Below are positions 17,338 to 24,925 of a stretch of DNA of 64,000 nucleotides, piece by piece (within the stretch, counting starts at the first letter, position 1; every line of letters begins with the position of its first letter). A program made the translations under genes and the position numbers. The stretch is taken from contig NZ_OY787468.1 of NCBI RefSeq assembly GCF_963678845.1, positions 682,001-746,000 of the forward strand. The letters run 5' to 3'. The notes beneath the pieces are model-generated. The model saw only the letters and a list, made by a program, of their open reading frames with translations, did no database searches and was not told the origin of the DNA. Source of the DNA: an uncultured Bacteroides sp. (lineage in GTDB: Bacteria; Bacteroidota; Bacteroidia; Bacteroidales; Bacteroidaceae).

Positions 17338-18062
17338 TAATTATTGCTTTTTTATGCTGATATTGATATATATTTAGTCTTTTACTCTCTGAAGATGCAA
17401 AATTTCTACATCCACACTCTTGAAAAACAAGTTACTTTATTTCTTATATAGAATGGTTTACTACTTTATAAAAGAGTCTTATGATAACAGTGTACACTTC
17501 GCAACTTGTCAGTACTTTAAACAAGTAAGTTGATCTTGATGTCGATTTTGACGATGAGAAGATCCAACAAATAATTGTGGAGCAAAGCATTGCTAAAGAG
17601 TATACAATATAAACTCGATTGTTCAAGTAACAAAAATACGAAATATATTTGACTATTAGCTAAACTTAGACAGTTATTTTTTATATTTTACTTGCTTGCT
17701 TCCATATAAATGTAAAATTTTGAATTTCAACCCTTTATTTATGCCTGGTTTTCCCAATAAAGACACGTGCTAAGAGATCATCATTTCATGCACTCCATAT
17801 TCCGTTTTTGAATAATTGGAACTATTTCAAACTTCTTACTTTTATTAATTTCGGGTGTGAGATAAGATATTTCCTAGTCCGAGAATCCCATTAAATAGGA
17901 ATATAAATACTTTTTTCTTCATATTTTTTATGTAAATTCTGTAATATAGTGAATAGCCTTGAAAAATAAGAGTATTCAGAATTAAGATAGCTAGTTAGAT
18001 AACTCTGGTATGTATTGTTTAAAGTATCTATTCAAACGATGCAGATATTGAAGTTTGAAAGT
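17338..18062. other. Gene-free region with a decayed DJ-1/PfpI fragment
   Basis: No intact gene is supported in this AT-rich stretch. The first about 445 bp show nothing recognisable. Bases 17786-17922 are an internally deleted copy of the PfpI gene located at 19438-20016 (separate entry). The remainder holds no recognisable signal. Confidence 0.6.
17786..17922 (-). pseudogene. Internally deleted remnant of a DJ-1/PfpI gene
   Basis: Bases 17826-17922 match the first about 97 bp of the intact gene at 19920-20016 with few changes, including the 5' codons for MKKKVYIFLF. Bases 17786-17826 match its last about 45 bp (codons for WFQLFKNGIW). About 430 bp of the middle are missing and stop codons interrupt the rest. 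It is a relic of a tandem duplication. Confidence 0.75.
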
Positions 18063-19328
18063 CTACAGATTTAACAGCCATTTCCATACAGGAACAACTT
18101 CAATCACCTTGCCGTTGACTTCTAACATTCGTTCCGTGTCTCGTGTAATAATTAGTAGCTTATTGCATTCCAGAACTTCGGTAATTTTCAGTAGTGCTTT
18201 AACTTCCCTGTCAAAGGTTCCATCACTATTGTCTAGATTGTAACATACCTGAATAGCTGTATAAGCATCAGGAATGTAGAAATCAACTTCTATTCCTTTA
18301 TTGTAAAAGAAAACGGCATCATTGCGCCCATATTTACGTAGCAAATTCACGGCCACTATATTCTCCAACAAAGAAGTGTTTCCATCCAACAGAAAGAGAT
18401 TCAGAATGCCATTATCTGTGTAATAGTACTTAGGAATAGTTTCTTTGTCTACCAGTTTACTTGCGATGTTTTGTATTGGATTGATTAGCCACGCGTCTTT
18501 GGCGTATTCCATATAATTAATAACAGTCTGTGTGCCGATTTTTGCCCCGGTTGACGACACAATATTTGCTATCCGGGTAAACGACATAGGCTGTTTTATA
18601 CTTTCAGACAGCTTCTTAAATAAAATACGTAGGGCAAACGTATTCTCTACAGCATGCCGAACTGCAATATCTCCTAAATATATTTTTTGATAAACACTTG
18701 TCAGGTAATCTCTCTTAGCTGAAAGATCAGCACCTTCAGGGAATCCACCAAAGTAAAAATAGTCATTAAACTTTCGCAATACATCGGCTTTTCCTTTAGT
18801 TGATAGCAAGTAATTGGTGGTAACAGAAATATTGTTTGCCGTTAAAAACTCTTTGAAAGAGTATGGATATACATCGACAGGGATATAACGTCCACCCAGC
18901 GTTGTCTGAATATCCTGACTCAACATTTTTGCATTGCTTCCTGTAATATAAACCCGATGTTTGGTATCGGCCATTCGACGGGCAAACTTTTCCCATCCGG
19001 GAATATTTTGTATTTCGTCAAGAAACAAAATAGGTTTCTTTCCATACATCTCTAAATGAACTTCTAACAGCAGATTTAAATCTTCTACAGCCATTCCGCT
19101 AAGGCGCTCATCCTCAAAATTGATGTAAAGCATCTCATCCCATTGTACTCCTTGGGCAAGTAACTGCTGCATCCGTTGATAAAGCAAAAAAGATTTCCCA
19201 GCTCGCCGGATACCGACAAAGACGTAGTTTCCAAATTCTTCAAAAGTGAAAATTCGAGGAATTACCTTATACTTCGGAACTTCCGTTTGATTGTCTGCAA
19301 TAACTGCTTTGAGAATATTCTTATCCAT
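18063..19328 (-). CDS. AAA-family ATPase with DUF4143 C-terminal domain
   Basis: About 421 residues from the chosen ATG at 19328 (MDKNILKAVIADNQTE); a longer reading to 19538 would overlap the neighbouring gene and is rejected. The P-loop is GIRRAGKSFLLY, a GxxxxGKS variant, with Walker B ILFLDEIQNIPGW. TGSNAKMLS marks sensor I. The C-terminal DUF4143 region includes YYTDNGILNLFLL and an FYNKGIEVDFYIP segment that looks like a nuclease-fold core. The family is common in bacterial and archaeal genomes and its role is unknown. A palindrome pair flanks its promoter. Confidence 0.85.
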   Translation of the reverse strand: MDKNILKAVIADNQTEVPKYKVIPRIFTFEEFGNYVFVGIRRAGKSFLLYQRMQQLLAQGVQWDEMLYINFEDERLSGMAVEDLNLLLEVHLEMYGKKPILFLDEIQNIPGWEKFARRMADTKHRVYITGSNAKMLSQDIQTTLGGRYIPVDVYPYSFKEFLTANNISVTTNYLLSTKGKADVLRKFNDYFYFGGFPEGADLSAKRDYLTSVYQKIYLGDIAVRHAVENTFALRILFKKLSESIKQPMSFTRIANIVSSTGAKIGTQTVINYMEYAKDAWLINPIQNIASKLVDKETIPKYYYTDNGILNLFLLDGNTSLLENIVAVNLLRKYGRNDAVFFYNKGIEVDFYIPDAYTAIQVCYNLDNSDGTFDREVKALLKITEVLECNKLLIITRDTERMLEVNGKVIEVVPVWKWLLNL

Positions 19329-19340
19329 ATTTCCTGTTTT

Positions 19341-19391
19341 TATTCTGTCGATAGTACAAAAATAGTATATTATTGTTTTGTCGACAGAATA
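19341..19391. promoter_or_regulatory. Perfect 11-bp inverted repeat flanking the DUF4143 promoter
   Basis: TATTCTGTCGA (19341-19351) and its exact complement (19381-19391) enclose the -7 box TATTTTTG (minus strand, 19357-19364). The arms are 40 bp apart centre to centre. This could be an operator for autoregulation, or an extended cruciform. Confidence 0.5.
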
Positions 19392-19437
19392 AGAATAGCC
19401 TTTTTTGAAAGTTAATGAGGCTTGAAAAGGGATTCCT

Positions 19438-20016
19438 CTACTCGCTCCATATACCATTCTTGAATAGCTGGAACCATTTCTCAATATCCCCCTTTTTATA
19501 TAACTCCATTTTCTCAAATATCTCTCTGGCAAATTCAATAGGAGCTATCCCTTTGGCAGTGATTATATTTTCGTCGGTCACAGCAAGCGAGTTTACATAA
19601 TAACTTTCGCCCGCATAATTCGGAACAATTGCTTTCAGGTAATTCAGGTCATTGCTGGTATGCTTTATCTTGTCCAGAATGCCCAGCTGAGCTAAGTAAG
19701 AAGTTGCAGCACAAATAGCAGCAATCAATTTCCCCTTCTCAAAGACATTTTTTGTGAAATGGTTCAATTCATTGTTTTCTCCTTTCTCCCATGCCACACC
19801 ACCGGGTAGAACCAGTAAGTCAACATCGTCAACATTTACTTCCGCAAAGGGAATATGCGGCATTACCCTTAGTCCTCCCATAGACACTACAGGATTTCCG
19901 TCTTTTGAAAAATAGATTATTTCAAACTTCTCACTCTTATTTATCTCCGGTGTGAGATAAGCTATTTCCCAATCCGAAAATCCATCGAATAGGAATATAT
20001 ATACTTTTTTCTTCAT
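19438..20016 (-). CDS. DJ-1/PfpI family protein
   Basis: The 192-residue protein has the DJ-1/PfpI fold pattern: YIFLFDGFSDWE at the N-terminus (with the conserved Asp/Glu near residue 15-17). VDLLVLPGG follows. The nucleophile Cys lies in AAICAATSYLAQLGILD, and the C-terminal ITAKGIAPIEFAREIFEKM matches the family. Family members act as glyoxalases, deglycase-like enzymes or chaperones; the exact role is not determined here. It ends 109 nt before the start of the ATPase gene. A decayed duplicate of its ends lies at 17786-17922. It starts 13 nt after a methyltransferase stop, so the two are probably cotranscribed. Confidence 0.88.
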   Translation of the reverse strand: MKKKVYIFLFDGFSDWEIAYLTPEINKSEKFEIIYFSKDGNPVVSMGGLRVMPHIPFAEVNVDDVDLLVLPGGVAWEKGENNELNHFTKNVFEKGKLIAAICAATSYLAQLGILDKIKHTSNDLNYLKAIVPNYAGESYYVNSLAVTDENIITAKGIAPIEFAREIFEKMELYKKGDIEKWFQLFKNGIWSE

Positions 20017-20029
20017 GCTTTCAATATTG

Positions 20030-20644
20030 TTATTTTATATCTTCTTTTTTGCATTTTATCAGCCAAAATTTCTGAGAAGATTCATTTATCTCTTTTGCTT
20101 CAATCAAACCATAATCCCCAAATTCAGCTTTTATTGAATCTGAATCATAGAAAAATAAAGCAATTCCATGTTTAGTCTCATATGTGTCTTTGCTTATTTT
20201 TTTTCCTTTTTCATATCTGAGATCAATTTTTGAAATTGCCACAAAAATCATATAACCTCCAATAGATAGTTGGTTAAAACAATCATGAATTAGTTTTATC
20301 CGATCTTTAGCATTTAATAGATGGATTAATGCGTAGCAGAATATACCATCATATAGTTCTTGATCAAATGGCATATTTGTTACAGAGCCATGATATACCT
20401 TAATGTCACTCCCATAGTGCTTTTTTGCTAAAGCAATAGCTGTTTCAGAAATTTCAATTCCTGTTACGTCAAATCCGTTTTCTATAAATATTTTTGCGTT
20501 ACGTCCATATCCGAAACCTGGTACTAAAACCTTCTTTATTCCATTTTTACGAAATAACTTCAATGTTACAATTGCTGAATCACATGGATCAAAGCCCCAC
20601 ATTTCCTGTTTTTCCTTAAAAGCTGCTTCCCAAAATTCTGTCAT
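20030..20644 (-). CDS. Class I SAM-dependent methyltransferase
   Basis: About 204 residues from ATG 20644 (MTEFWEAAFKEK); the upstream TTG at 20650 is a weaker start. The Rossmann motifs are KVLVPGFGYGRNAKIFIENG (motif I, with an unusual PGFGYG where DLGCGxG is common) and VTGIEISETAIALAKK (motif II). YDGIFCYALIHLL (motif IV-like) follows. It resembles the small methyltransferases of the thiopurine/tellurite-resistance type. The substrate is unknown. It precedes the DJ-1/PfpI gene by 13 nt. Confidence 0.85.
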   Translation of the reverse strand: MTEFWEAAFKEKQEMWGFDPCDSAIVTLKLFRKNGIKKVLVPGFGYGRNAKIFIENGFDVTGIEISETAIALAKKHYGSDIKVYHGSVTNMPFDQELYDGIFCYALIHLLNAKDRIKLIHDCFNQLSIGGYMIFVAISKIDLRYEKGKKISKDTYETKHGIALFFYDSDSIKAEFGDYGLIEAKEINESSQKFWLIKCKKEDIK

Positions 20645-20833
20645 AATCAATTATATACTTCTGTATGTTAACTGCTAAATTAATAAATATTCATCAGATA
20701 AATGAATTCTGTAGGAATAAAGTTATTAATAAATTCTACATATTAAGCTAAAGATATAAGATCTTAGGAATTTTCATATTTATATTAGACTAGAATTAGT
20801 GTTAAATATATGCCCTTTTTATATGCAGATTGA

Positions 20834-20930
20834 ATTAATGATTTAGCAAAATCAATTCCAGAGTCTAAATTGATAATGGTAGAAGGAATGGGGCATGCAA
20901 TACCTCATGAATTTTTAATGAAGTTATATG
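20834..20930 (+). pseudogene. C-terminal remnant of an alpha/beta-hydrolase, interrupted by an IS
   Basis: From 20840 the frame reads DLAKSIPESKLIMVEGMGHAIPHEFLMK, the typical C-terminal end of an alpha/beta-hydrolase (catalytic His in EGMGH). A TGA at 20831 cuts it off from any upstream part. The reading continues after the IS with V-T-stop at 22379-22386 if one copy of the 8-bp duplication is removed. Only the last third of such a gene is left. Confidence 0.7.
20923..20930. repeat. 8-bp target-site duplication, left copy
   Basis: GTTATATG directly abuts the left IR and is repeated exactly at 22371-22378 after the right IR. Confidence 0.85.
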
Positions 20931-20974
20931 GGATCAGTCTGAATTCTTGGGGGAATGTTAAATCCGGTCTTCTT

Positions 20975-21967
20975 TTATGCATAAATTTTTGATATTCTAA
21001 AAAGGAAAAATGTCATATCCGCCACTCCTCTGAATGAAGCTCTGAAGAATTTGAGTTTCGCATTAAATGATTCTGCAGCTGCATTTGTACTTCTGTTAAT
21101 AAAGAAGTTCAATATTCTTTCATAATTGTTTTCTATAGTTTGACTAACCGTGGAAAAGTTCCTGTATCCTTCTTGTTCTATGCTTTCATACCACTGAGCA
21201 AGCTTCAATCTGGCTACATTTTTATCATATGACTGGGAGTAAATTTGTCCCAGTTGCATCACTCTATGATATAAATGCATAATATCTGGAAACTGCTCAA
21301 AAAGAAGTGTTGCTCTAACTTTTTGCGAGTGTACCCATTTATCGGGAGCTTTAAAGAGTAAGTATCTGCTTCTGGCCAGAAGCTGCCTGAGTGTATCTCC
21401 GTTAGCAAGAACTTTTGCCTGATATTTTCTACCCTTTAACTTTGCCTGCTTTATCTTTTCTTCTTCATCTGATATAACCTGCCAGCGGTAAGAAATACGT
21501 AAATCCTGTAATGCGTCATAAGCAAGCTTCTGAACATGGAAACTATCTATAACCTGTATGGCTTTTGGAAAGCAACACCGGATAATCTTTTGCATGCTAC
21601 CTGCCATATCAAGAGTAACCTCTTTTACAATATTGCGTTCCTTCTCTGGAATCTTGCAGAGTACATTTATTATATCTTCAGCTTTGGTTCCTTTAATAAC
21701 AGCTACGATTGTACCTTTACGGCCATGACCTTTTTTACTTGAGAGAATAGTGTATAATTCTCCTGAGGTAAGCGCTGTTTCATCAATGCAAAGGTGATAA
21801 GAGAGGTTTTTGGGGAAGAGAATGTAATCTTCTGCATGGGACAACTGATCCCATTCCCTGAAATCACTCAGATTTTCTTTATAATACTTTTGAATGAGCT
21901 TGCCATCTAATCCATAGTGCCCAGCCAAAGATTCGCTGCTGACAGCATTATTGTCTAAGTAATTCTT
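20975..21967 (-). CDS. ISL3-like DDE transposase, probably expressed by frameshift
   Basis: The frame opens after a stop at 21968-21970 with no ATG; a TTG at 21928 gives a 317-residue protein beginning with a helix-turn-helix (GHYGLDGKLIQKYYKE). DDE residues are visible: the first Asp in CIDETALTSG, the second in VTLDMAGSM, and the Glu in AAAESFNAKLKFFRASFRG. The fold agrees with DDE_Tnp_ISL3. The 18-nt overlap with the preceding ORF and lack of a good start suggest +1 programmed frameshifting to make a fusion. The transposase appears full length and not interrupted. Confidence 0.88.
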   Translation of the reverse strand, partial: KNYLDNNAVSSESLAGHYGLDGKLIQKYYKENLSDFREWDQLSHAEDYILFPKNLSYHLCIDETALTSGELYTILSSKKGHGRKGTIVAVIKGTKAEDIINVLCKIPEKERNIVKEVTLDMAGSMQKIIRCCFPKAIQVIDSFHVQKLAYDALQDLRISYRWQVISDEEEKIKQAKLKGRKYQAKVLANGDTLRQLLARSRYLLFKAPDKWVHSQKVRATLLFEQFPDIMHLYHRVMQLGQIYSQSYDKNVARLKLAQWYESIEQEGYRNFSTVSQTIENNYERILNFFINRSTNAAAESFNAKLKFFRASFRGVADMTFFLFRISKIYA

Positions 21968-22319
21968 TTAAAAAAGCACCGAACTCAGCGGTTATGCGAG
22001 TACCGGTGGCAACCAGATTCCAATCACGGCTATATGTTTTACCGGTTTGAGTATCTTCCCAACGGCGCCGTTTAATGCGAAGATAGACCGCTTTACCTCG
22101 TACAGGAAAATCCTGAACTTCGATTTCCGGCATAAATCCTTTTGAATGAAGAGGAAGTGTTTTGCATTCTTCAGGAATAATATTCTTCTCTTCAAGGAAC
22201 AGAATAAAACAGGTTTCCAAGGATTCACTGTTGATTAAATCAAAATAATCTAGCAGGCCCGAAGGCAAAAACATGCCTAAAATATCAAGTGGGGTTGGGT
22301 TATCTATCTTCTTTTTCAT
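21948..22319 (-). CDS. ISL3-like transposase N-terminal region protein (ORF1)
   Basis: The 123-residue protein is the upstream partner in a two-ORF transposase. It has a start region KKIDNPTPLDILGMFLPSGLLDYFD and a basic end (RRWEDTQTGKTYSRDWNLVATGTRITAEFGAFLKELLRQ). The end resembles the zinc-ribbon-less N-terminal part of ISAon1-type transposases. It overlaps the next ORF by 18 nt in the +1 frame, with CTT AGA inside the overlap. It starts 27 nt inside the right terminal repeat. Confidence 0.8.
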   Translation of the reverse strand: MKKKIDNPTPLDILGMFLPSGLLDYFDLINSESLETCFILFLEEKNIIPEECKTLPLHSKGFMPEIEVQDFPVRGKAVYLRIKRRRWEDTQTGKTYSRDWNLVATGTRITAEFGAFLKELLRQ

Positions 22320-22370
22320 TGTGCAAAGATAAACTTTTAACTAGGATCCCCCAAGAATTCGGACTGATCC

Positions 22371-22386
22371 GTTATATGTTACATAA
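22371..22386 (+). pseudogene. Right part of the target-site duplication and hydrolase remnant stop
   Basis: GTTATATG at 22371-22378 is the second copy of the duplication. Bases 22379-22386 complete the interrupted alpha/beta-hydrolase frame (V-T-stop). Confidence 0.6.
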
Positions 22387-22532
22387 ATGAATTCAAAAAA
22401 AAATTAGTGTGCAATAATATCTATTGTTATGTATAAATAGGGAGACGCAAAGATTATTTATGAATGAAGGTAACCAACTTTTATTGTTCTTTTGAAAGCC
22501 AGACTGATAATTCCAGAAAAAAGAGGAGAAAA

Positions 22533-22566
22533 CAAAAAAGCACTTAAACAAAAAGTCTAAGTGCTT
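22533..22566 (-). terminator. Terminator of tRNA-Phe
   Basis: On the minus strand a perfect 9-bp stem (22558-22566 with 22538-22546) with an 11-nt loop is followed by TTTTTTG, a few nt after the tRNA 3' end. Confidence 0.8.
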
Positions 22567-22574
22567 CTGCAAGG

Positions 22575-22647
22575 TGGTGCCACCAGGAATCGAACCGGGG
22601 ACACAAGGATTTTCAGTCCTTTGCTCTACCAACTGAGCTATGGCACC
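22575..22647 (-). tRNA. tRNA-Phe (GAA)
   Basis: The 73-nt minus-strand gene folds with acceptor stem GGTGCCA/TGGCACC, D arm AGCTCAGTTGGTAGAGC and anticodon arm GGACTGAAAATCC with anticodon GAA. The T arm GGTTCGATTCC is also present. The discriminator is A, and CC but not a complete CCA follows. Its -7 box TATCTTTG lies at 22667-22674. Confidence 0.96.
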
Positions 22648-22666
22648 TTTTTTGCGATTGCGGGTG

Positions 22667-22674
22667 CAAAGATA
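22667..22674 (-). promoter_or_regulatory. -7 box TATCTTTG for tRNA-Phe
   Basis: CAAAGATA on plus, 20 nt upstream of the tRNA 5' end. Confidence 0.6.
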
Positions 22675-22748
22675 GACATATTTTTGAAATTACCAACATC
22701 TTTTGTTTTTTTTTCTTCTTATCTATTAGATAATTCAAAATTTTGCTT

Positions 22749-22756
22749 TACTTTTG
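22749..22756 (+). promoter_or_regulatory. -7 box TACTTTTG for tRNA-Pro
   Basis: Exact TAnnTTTG match 15 nt before the tRNA-Pro 5' end. Confidence 0.6.
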
Positions 22757-22770
22757 CATGTGTAAACAAT

Positions 22771-22843
22771 CGGAGTGTAGCGCAGTTGGTAGCGTACTAC
22801 GTTCGGGACGTAGGGGTCGGGCGTTCGAATCGCCTCACTCCGA
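22771..22843 (+). tRNA. tRNA-Pro (CGG)
   Basis: The gene has acceptor CGGAGTG/CACTCCG and D arm GCGCAGTTGGTAGCG. The anticodon stem-loop CTACG-TTCGGGA-CGTAG has anticodon CGG, and the T arm is GGGCGTTCGAATCGCC-like. The C1-G72 pair and the CGG anticodon agree with tRNA-Pro. CCA is not encoded. Confidence 0.95.
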
Positions 22844-22882
22844 CAAAGCGATGAATGATGTAAATCATTTGTCGCTTTTGTC
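22842..22882. terminator. Terminator shared by tRNA-Pro and the acetyltransferase
   Basis: A stem of about 10 bp (GACAAAGCGA with TCGCTTTTGTC, one bulge) plus an inner ATGAT/ATCAT helix lies just after the tRNA. It overlaps the last codons (DKSDK-stop) of the convergent acetyltransferase. Confidence 0.6.
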
Positions 22883-23446
22883 TTTCTGTACCACCTCATC
22901 AATCTTCTTGATTACTTTGCAAGGATTACCGTACGCCAACACACCTGCAGGAATATCTTTTGTAACCACACTGCCTGCACCAATTACTGAACCTTCGCCT
23001 ATGGTAACGCCGGGAAGAACTGTTACATTGCCGCACAGCCAGCAATTATCACTGATAACAACCGGGTGGGCCGACATGTAACCTTGGTTTCTGTCTTCGT
23101 AACCGAATGAGTGTATCACGGTATAGATGGAGCAGTTAGGACCGATGAAACAGTGATTCCCAATTGTGACAAGTGCTTCATCTAGTACTACTAAATTGAA
23201 GTTTATAAAAGTGTTATCTCCAATTTCCATATTACCGAAGTCTATATGTATGGGGCTGTTGGGAAGAACATTGAGGCCCACTTTTTTTAGAAATACTTCT
23301 AGTATTTGCCGCTTGCGGACTTTATCGGATGGTGGTGTTTGGTTGTACTGGAAACAAAAATCGTGTCCTCGTTCTAATAGTGGCACAAATTCCGGGTTGA
23401 AGCCCCAATAAACTTCTCCGGCAGCCATTTTCTCTATGTCTGTCAT
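22865..23446 (-). CDS. Maltose/galactoside-type sugar O-acetyltransferase (hexapeptide repeat)
   Basis: The 193-residue protein starts MTDIEKMAAGEVYWGFNPE, the Mac domain, followed by left-handed beta-helix hexapeptides. These include IHIDFGNMEIGDNTFINFNLVVLD, IGNHCFIGPNCSIYTVIHS (catalytic His) and VISDNCWLCGNVTVLPGVTIGEGSVIGAGSVVTKDIPAGVLAYGNPCKVIK. Family enzymes acetylate the 6-OH of sugars with acetyl-CoA in the cytoplasm. The C-terminal DEVVQKDKSDK tail is the terminator-encoded end. It is adjacent to tRNA genes and has no linked sugar gene. Confidence 0.92.
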   Translation of the reverse strand: MTDIEKMAAGEVYWGFNPEFVPLLERGHDFCFQYNQTPPSDKVRKRQILEVFLKKVGLNVLPNSPIHIDFGNMEIGDNTFINFNLVVLDEALVTIGNHCFIGPNCSIYTVIHSFGYEDRNQGYMSAHPVVISDNCWLCGNVTVLPGVTIGEGSVIGAGSVVTKDIPAGVLAYGNPCKVIKKIDEVVQKDKSDK

Positions 23447-23747
23447 TGTCTTTTTTAAATAATGTGTGCCAAATTTAATATAATAAAGGTATTAACATGG
23501 CGTAAGAGTGTTAAAGGAATGATAAATAACGTTTATTATTTAAAAGTATTTCTTATTGTATTACATTCTGACCCCTTATATAAACAAATTGCTTTATGTT
23601 TGTATCTATTATAAAGAAGCAAGAGGCTTTTTTTTATTATACACGATACCACACACAGACAGAAACTACTTAATTAACGAACTAAACGATTCTTCTAAAG
23701 TAATTTATCAGGCTCTGAGAAAGAGTAAACATTAAAACACGAAAAAA
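23447..23747. other. Divergent intergenic region
   Basis: Between the acetyltransferase and the porin gene. A -7 box is at 23595. I see no RNA gene or repeat here; the leader before 23748 is about 140 nt and purine-rich. Confidence 0.5.
23595..23602 (+). promoter_or_regulatory. -7 box TATGTTTG for the porin family gene
   Basis: TAnnTTTG match 146 nt before the ATG at 23748. Confidence 0.5.
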
Positions 23748-24380
23748 ATGAAGAAGATTTTAGTTTTAGCAATTATTGCTATGGTTTCAGCAACATCAGT
23801 TGCACAAATTTCCTGGAATGTAAAGGGAGGAATTAATCTAAGTTCTTTCGGAGGTGAGGATCTGAATGGTTCAAAACTCAATCTCAATTATCAGGTTGGG
23901 GTGGGCATGGATTATGCTTTAAGCAAAAGAATTTCCATTCAGCCTTCTTTATTGTTTATAACTAAAGGGGCTAAATATCATTCAGGCCTTGAGAAAATGA
24001 CTCTGAATCCGCAATATATTGAGCTACCAATAATGGCGGCTTATAAATATCGTCTTTCTGATAAGATGAAACTGGCTATTAGTGCCGGTCCGTATATAGC
24101 TTACGGTATTGGAGGAAAGTTTAATGATGAGATCTCTACCGGCGGATCAACCACTCTGGTTGAGAAGAATATTTTTGGTGACCGGAATAATTTTACTAAC
24201 AGACCTCTGACTGATAACAGACTTGATTATGGATTGGGTGCTGGTGCGGCAATTGAAACCAATCACTTTATAGTTGGTTTGAATGCTTCATCCGGATTGA
24301 AGAAAATTCTTAAAGATCAGTTAACTTTTAAGAATGCAAGGAATGTATGCTATTCATTATCTGTTGGATATAAGTTCTGA
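23748..24380 (+). CDS. Porin-family outer-membrane beta-barrel protein
   Basis: The 210-residue protein has a signal peptide (MKKILVLAIIAMVSATSVAQ) and a mature beta-barrel beginning ISWNVKGGINLSSFGG, typical of the PorT/OMP_b-brl family. Strands alternate with short turns (NYQVGVGMDYALSKRISIQPSLLFITKGAKY, LPIMAAYKYRLSDKMKLAISAGPYIAYGIGG). It ends with an aromatic residue (VGYKF) as outer-membrane proteins do for BAM recognition. It is monocistronic with a terminator at 24410. No substrate can be predicted. Confidence 0.85.
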   Translation: MKKILVLAIIAMVSATSVAQISWNVKGGINLSSFGGEDLNGSKLNLNYQVGVGMDYALSKRISIQPSLLFITKGAKYHSGLEKMTLNPQYIELPIMAAYKYRLSDKMKLAISAGPYIAYGIGGKFNDEISTGGSTTLVEKNIFGDRNNFTNRPLTDNRLDYGLGAGAAIETNHFIVGLNASSGLKKILKDQLTFKNARNVCYSLSVGYKF

Positions 24381-24409
24381 TACAGATATTATCTGAAATA
24401 ACATTTTTT

Positions 24410-24450
24410 AAAAGCGGCTTTTACAGTGATCTGTTTAAGCTGCTTTTTTA
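24410..24450 (+). terminator. Terminator of the porin gene
   Basis: An 11-bp stem (24410-24420 with 24437-24447, one G-T pair), a 16-nt loop and a T run follow the stop at 24380. Confidence 0.75.
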
Positions 24451-24470
24451 AATCTATCAGGAAAAAAGCA

Positions 24471-24722
24471 TTTCATCCCTCACTCCCTCACTATTGTTGT
24501 TAATATGCTGATTAATAATATAATATTCCGTGATGGTTGCAGCTTTATCCCTCACTAAACTCTCACGAAAAGCGTCATCCCTCACTTTTTTAACAGTTGT
24601 TAATTCGGTTTTCTTTGTCGTCTGTGTTGTCCTGAAGTGGCCTGCTGTTCTAAAATTCATGCTAACATTTGTTAAAAAGGTGAGAGATGCCCCCAAAAGT
24701 GAGGGATGAGTGAGGGATGAAA
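24471..24722. repeat. 252-bp element bounded by 14-bp inverted repeats rich in CCCTCAC/GTGAGGG
   Basis: TTTCATCCCTCACT (24471-24484) and its exact complement (24709-24722) bound the element. CCCTCAC or GTGAGGG recurs at least seven times inside and at its edges. No convincing ORF lies in it. It looks like a MITE-like or dispersed repeat; no target duplication is evident. Confidence 0.55.
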
Positions 24723-24834
24723 TTGCTACCTTCACTAGTTAAATGTCATATTTCTAAGTGATTATATAAAATAGTGACGGAGTGAGGGTAGCTTTTCATT
24801 TTTCTGTAGAATTTGCAAAAAAGCACAAATTAAA

Positions 24835-24893
24835 AACTCCCGCCGTCTTTTTTTGAACTCCCGCCGTCTTTTTTAAAAAGACGGCGGGAGTTT
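24835..24893. repeat. Tandem ACTCCCGCCGTC copies and a 19-bp GC-rich hairpin
   Basis: AACTCCCGCCGTCTTTTT occurs twice in direct orientation (from 24835 and from about 24856), and the second copy pairs with an inverted copy ending near 24892, giving a long stem with an AT centre. It may function as a terminator or an extruded palindrome. Confidence 0.7.
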
Positions 24894-24904
24894 GGAGGAA
24901 ACTA

Positions 24905-24925
24905 AACCGGAGTTTCTTTCCGGTT
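24905..24925. repeat. 7-bp hairpin CCGGA/TCCGG
   Basis: AACCGGA (24905-24911) pairs with TCCGGTT (24919-24925), loop of 7 nt. It is the second of three adjacent hairpins. Confidence 0.55.

Larger units (their letters stand above)
20931..22370 (-). mobile_element. 1,440-bp insertion sequence, ISL3-like (ISAon1-type two-ORF)
   Basis: The element has 24-bp terminal inverted repeats (20931-20954 and 22347-22370, 23 of 24 matches, starting GGATCAGTC) and an 8-bp direct duplication GTTATATG on both sides. It carries two leftward ORFs, an N-terminal region gene and a DDE transposase. Intact ends plus a perfect duplication indicate a fairly recent insertion. The 8-bp target size agrees with ISL3-family elements; the exact family name is from memory. 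Confidence 0.9.

Noticed and set aside
17444..17626. 60-residue minus-strand ORF in the gene-free region
   Set aside because: No start context, no domain and low-complexity codons; it looks like chance in AT-rich DNA.
18063..19538. Longer 491-residue reading of the DUF4143 ATPase
   Set aside because: The first 70 residues overlap the convergent-coded PfpI 3' end and the promoter and inverted repeat. The MDKNILKAV start at 19328 has a -7 box at suitable distance.
22561..23081. ORFs across the two tRNA genes
   Set aside because: They run through the tRNA-Phe and tRNA-Pro sequences in arbitrary frames.
24457..24735. 92-residue minus-strand ORF in the CCCTCAC element
   Set aside because: It is the translation of repeated CCCTCAC/GTGAGGG motifs in an inverted-repeat element and has no domain; no promoter or start context.
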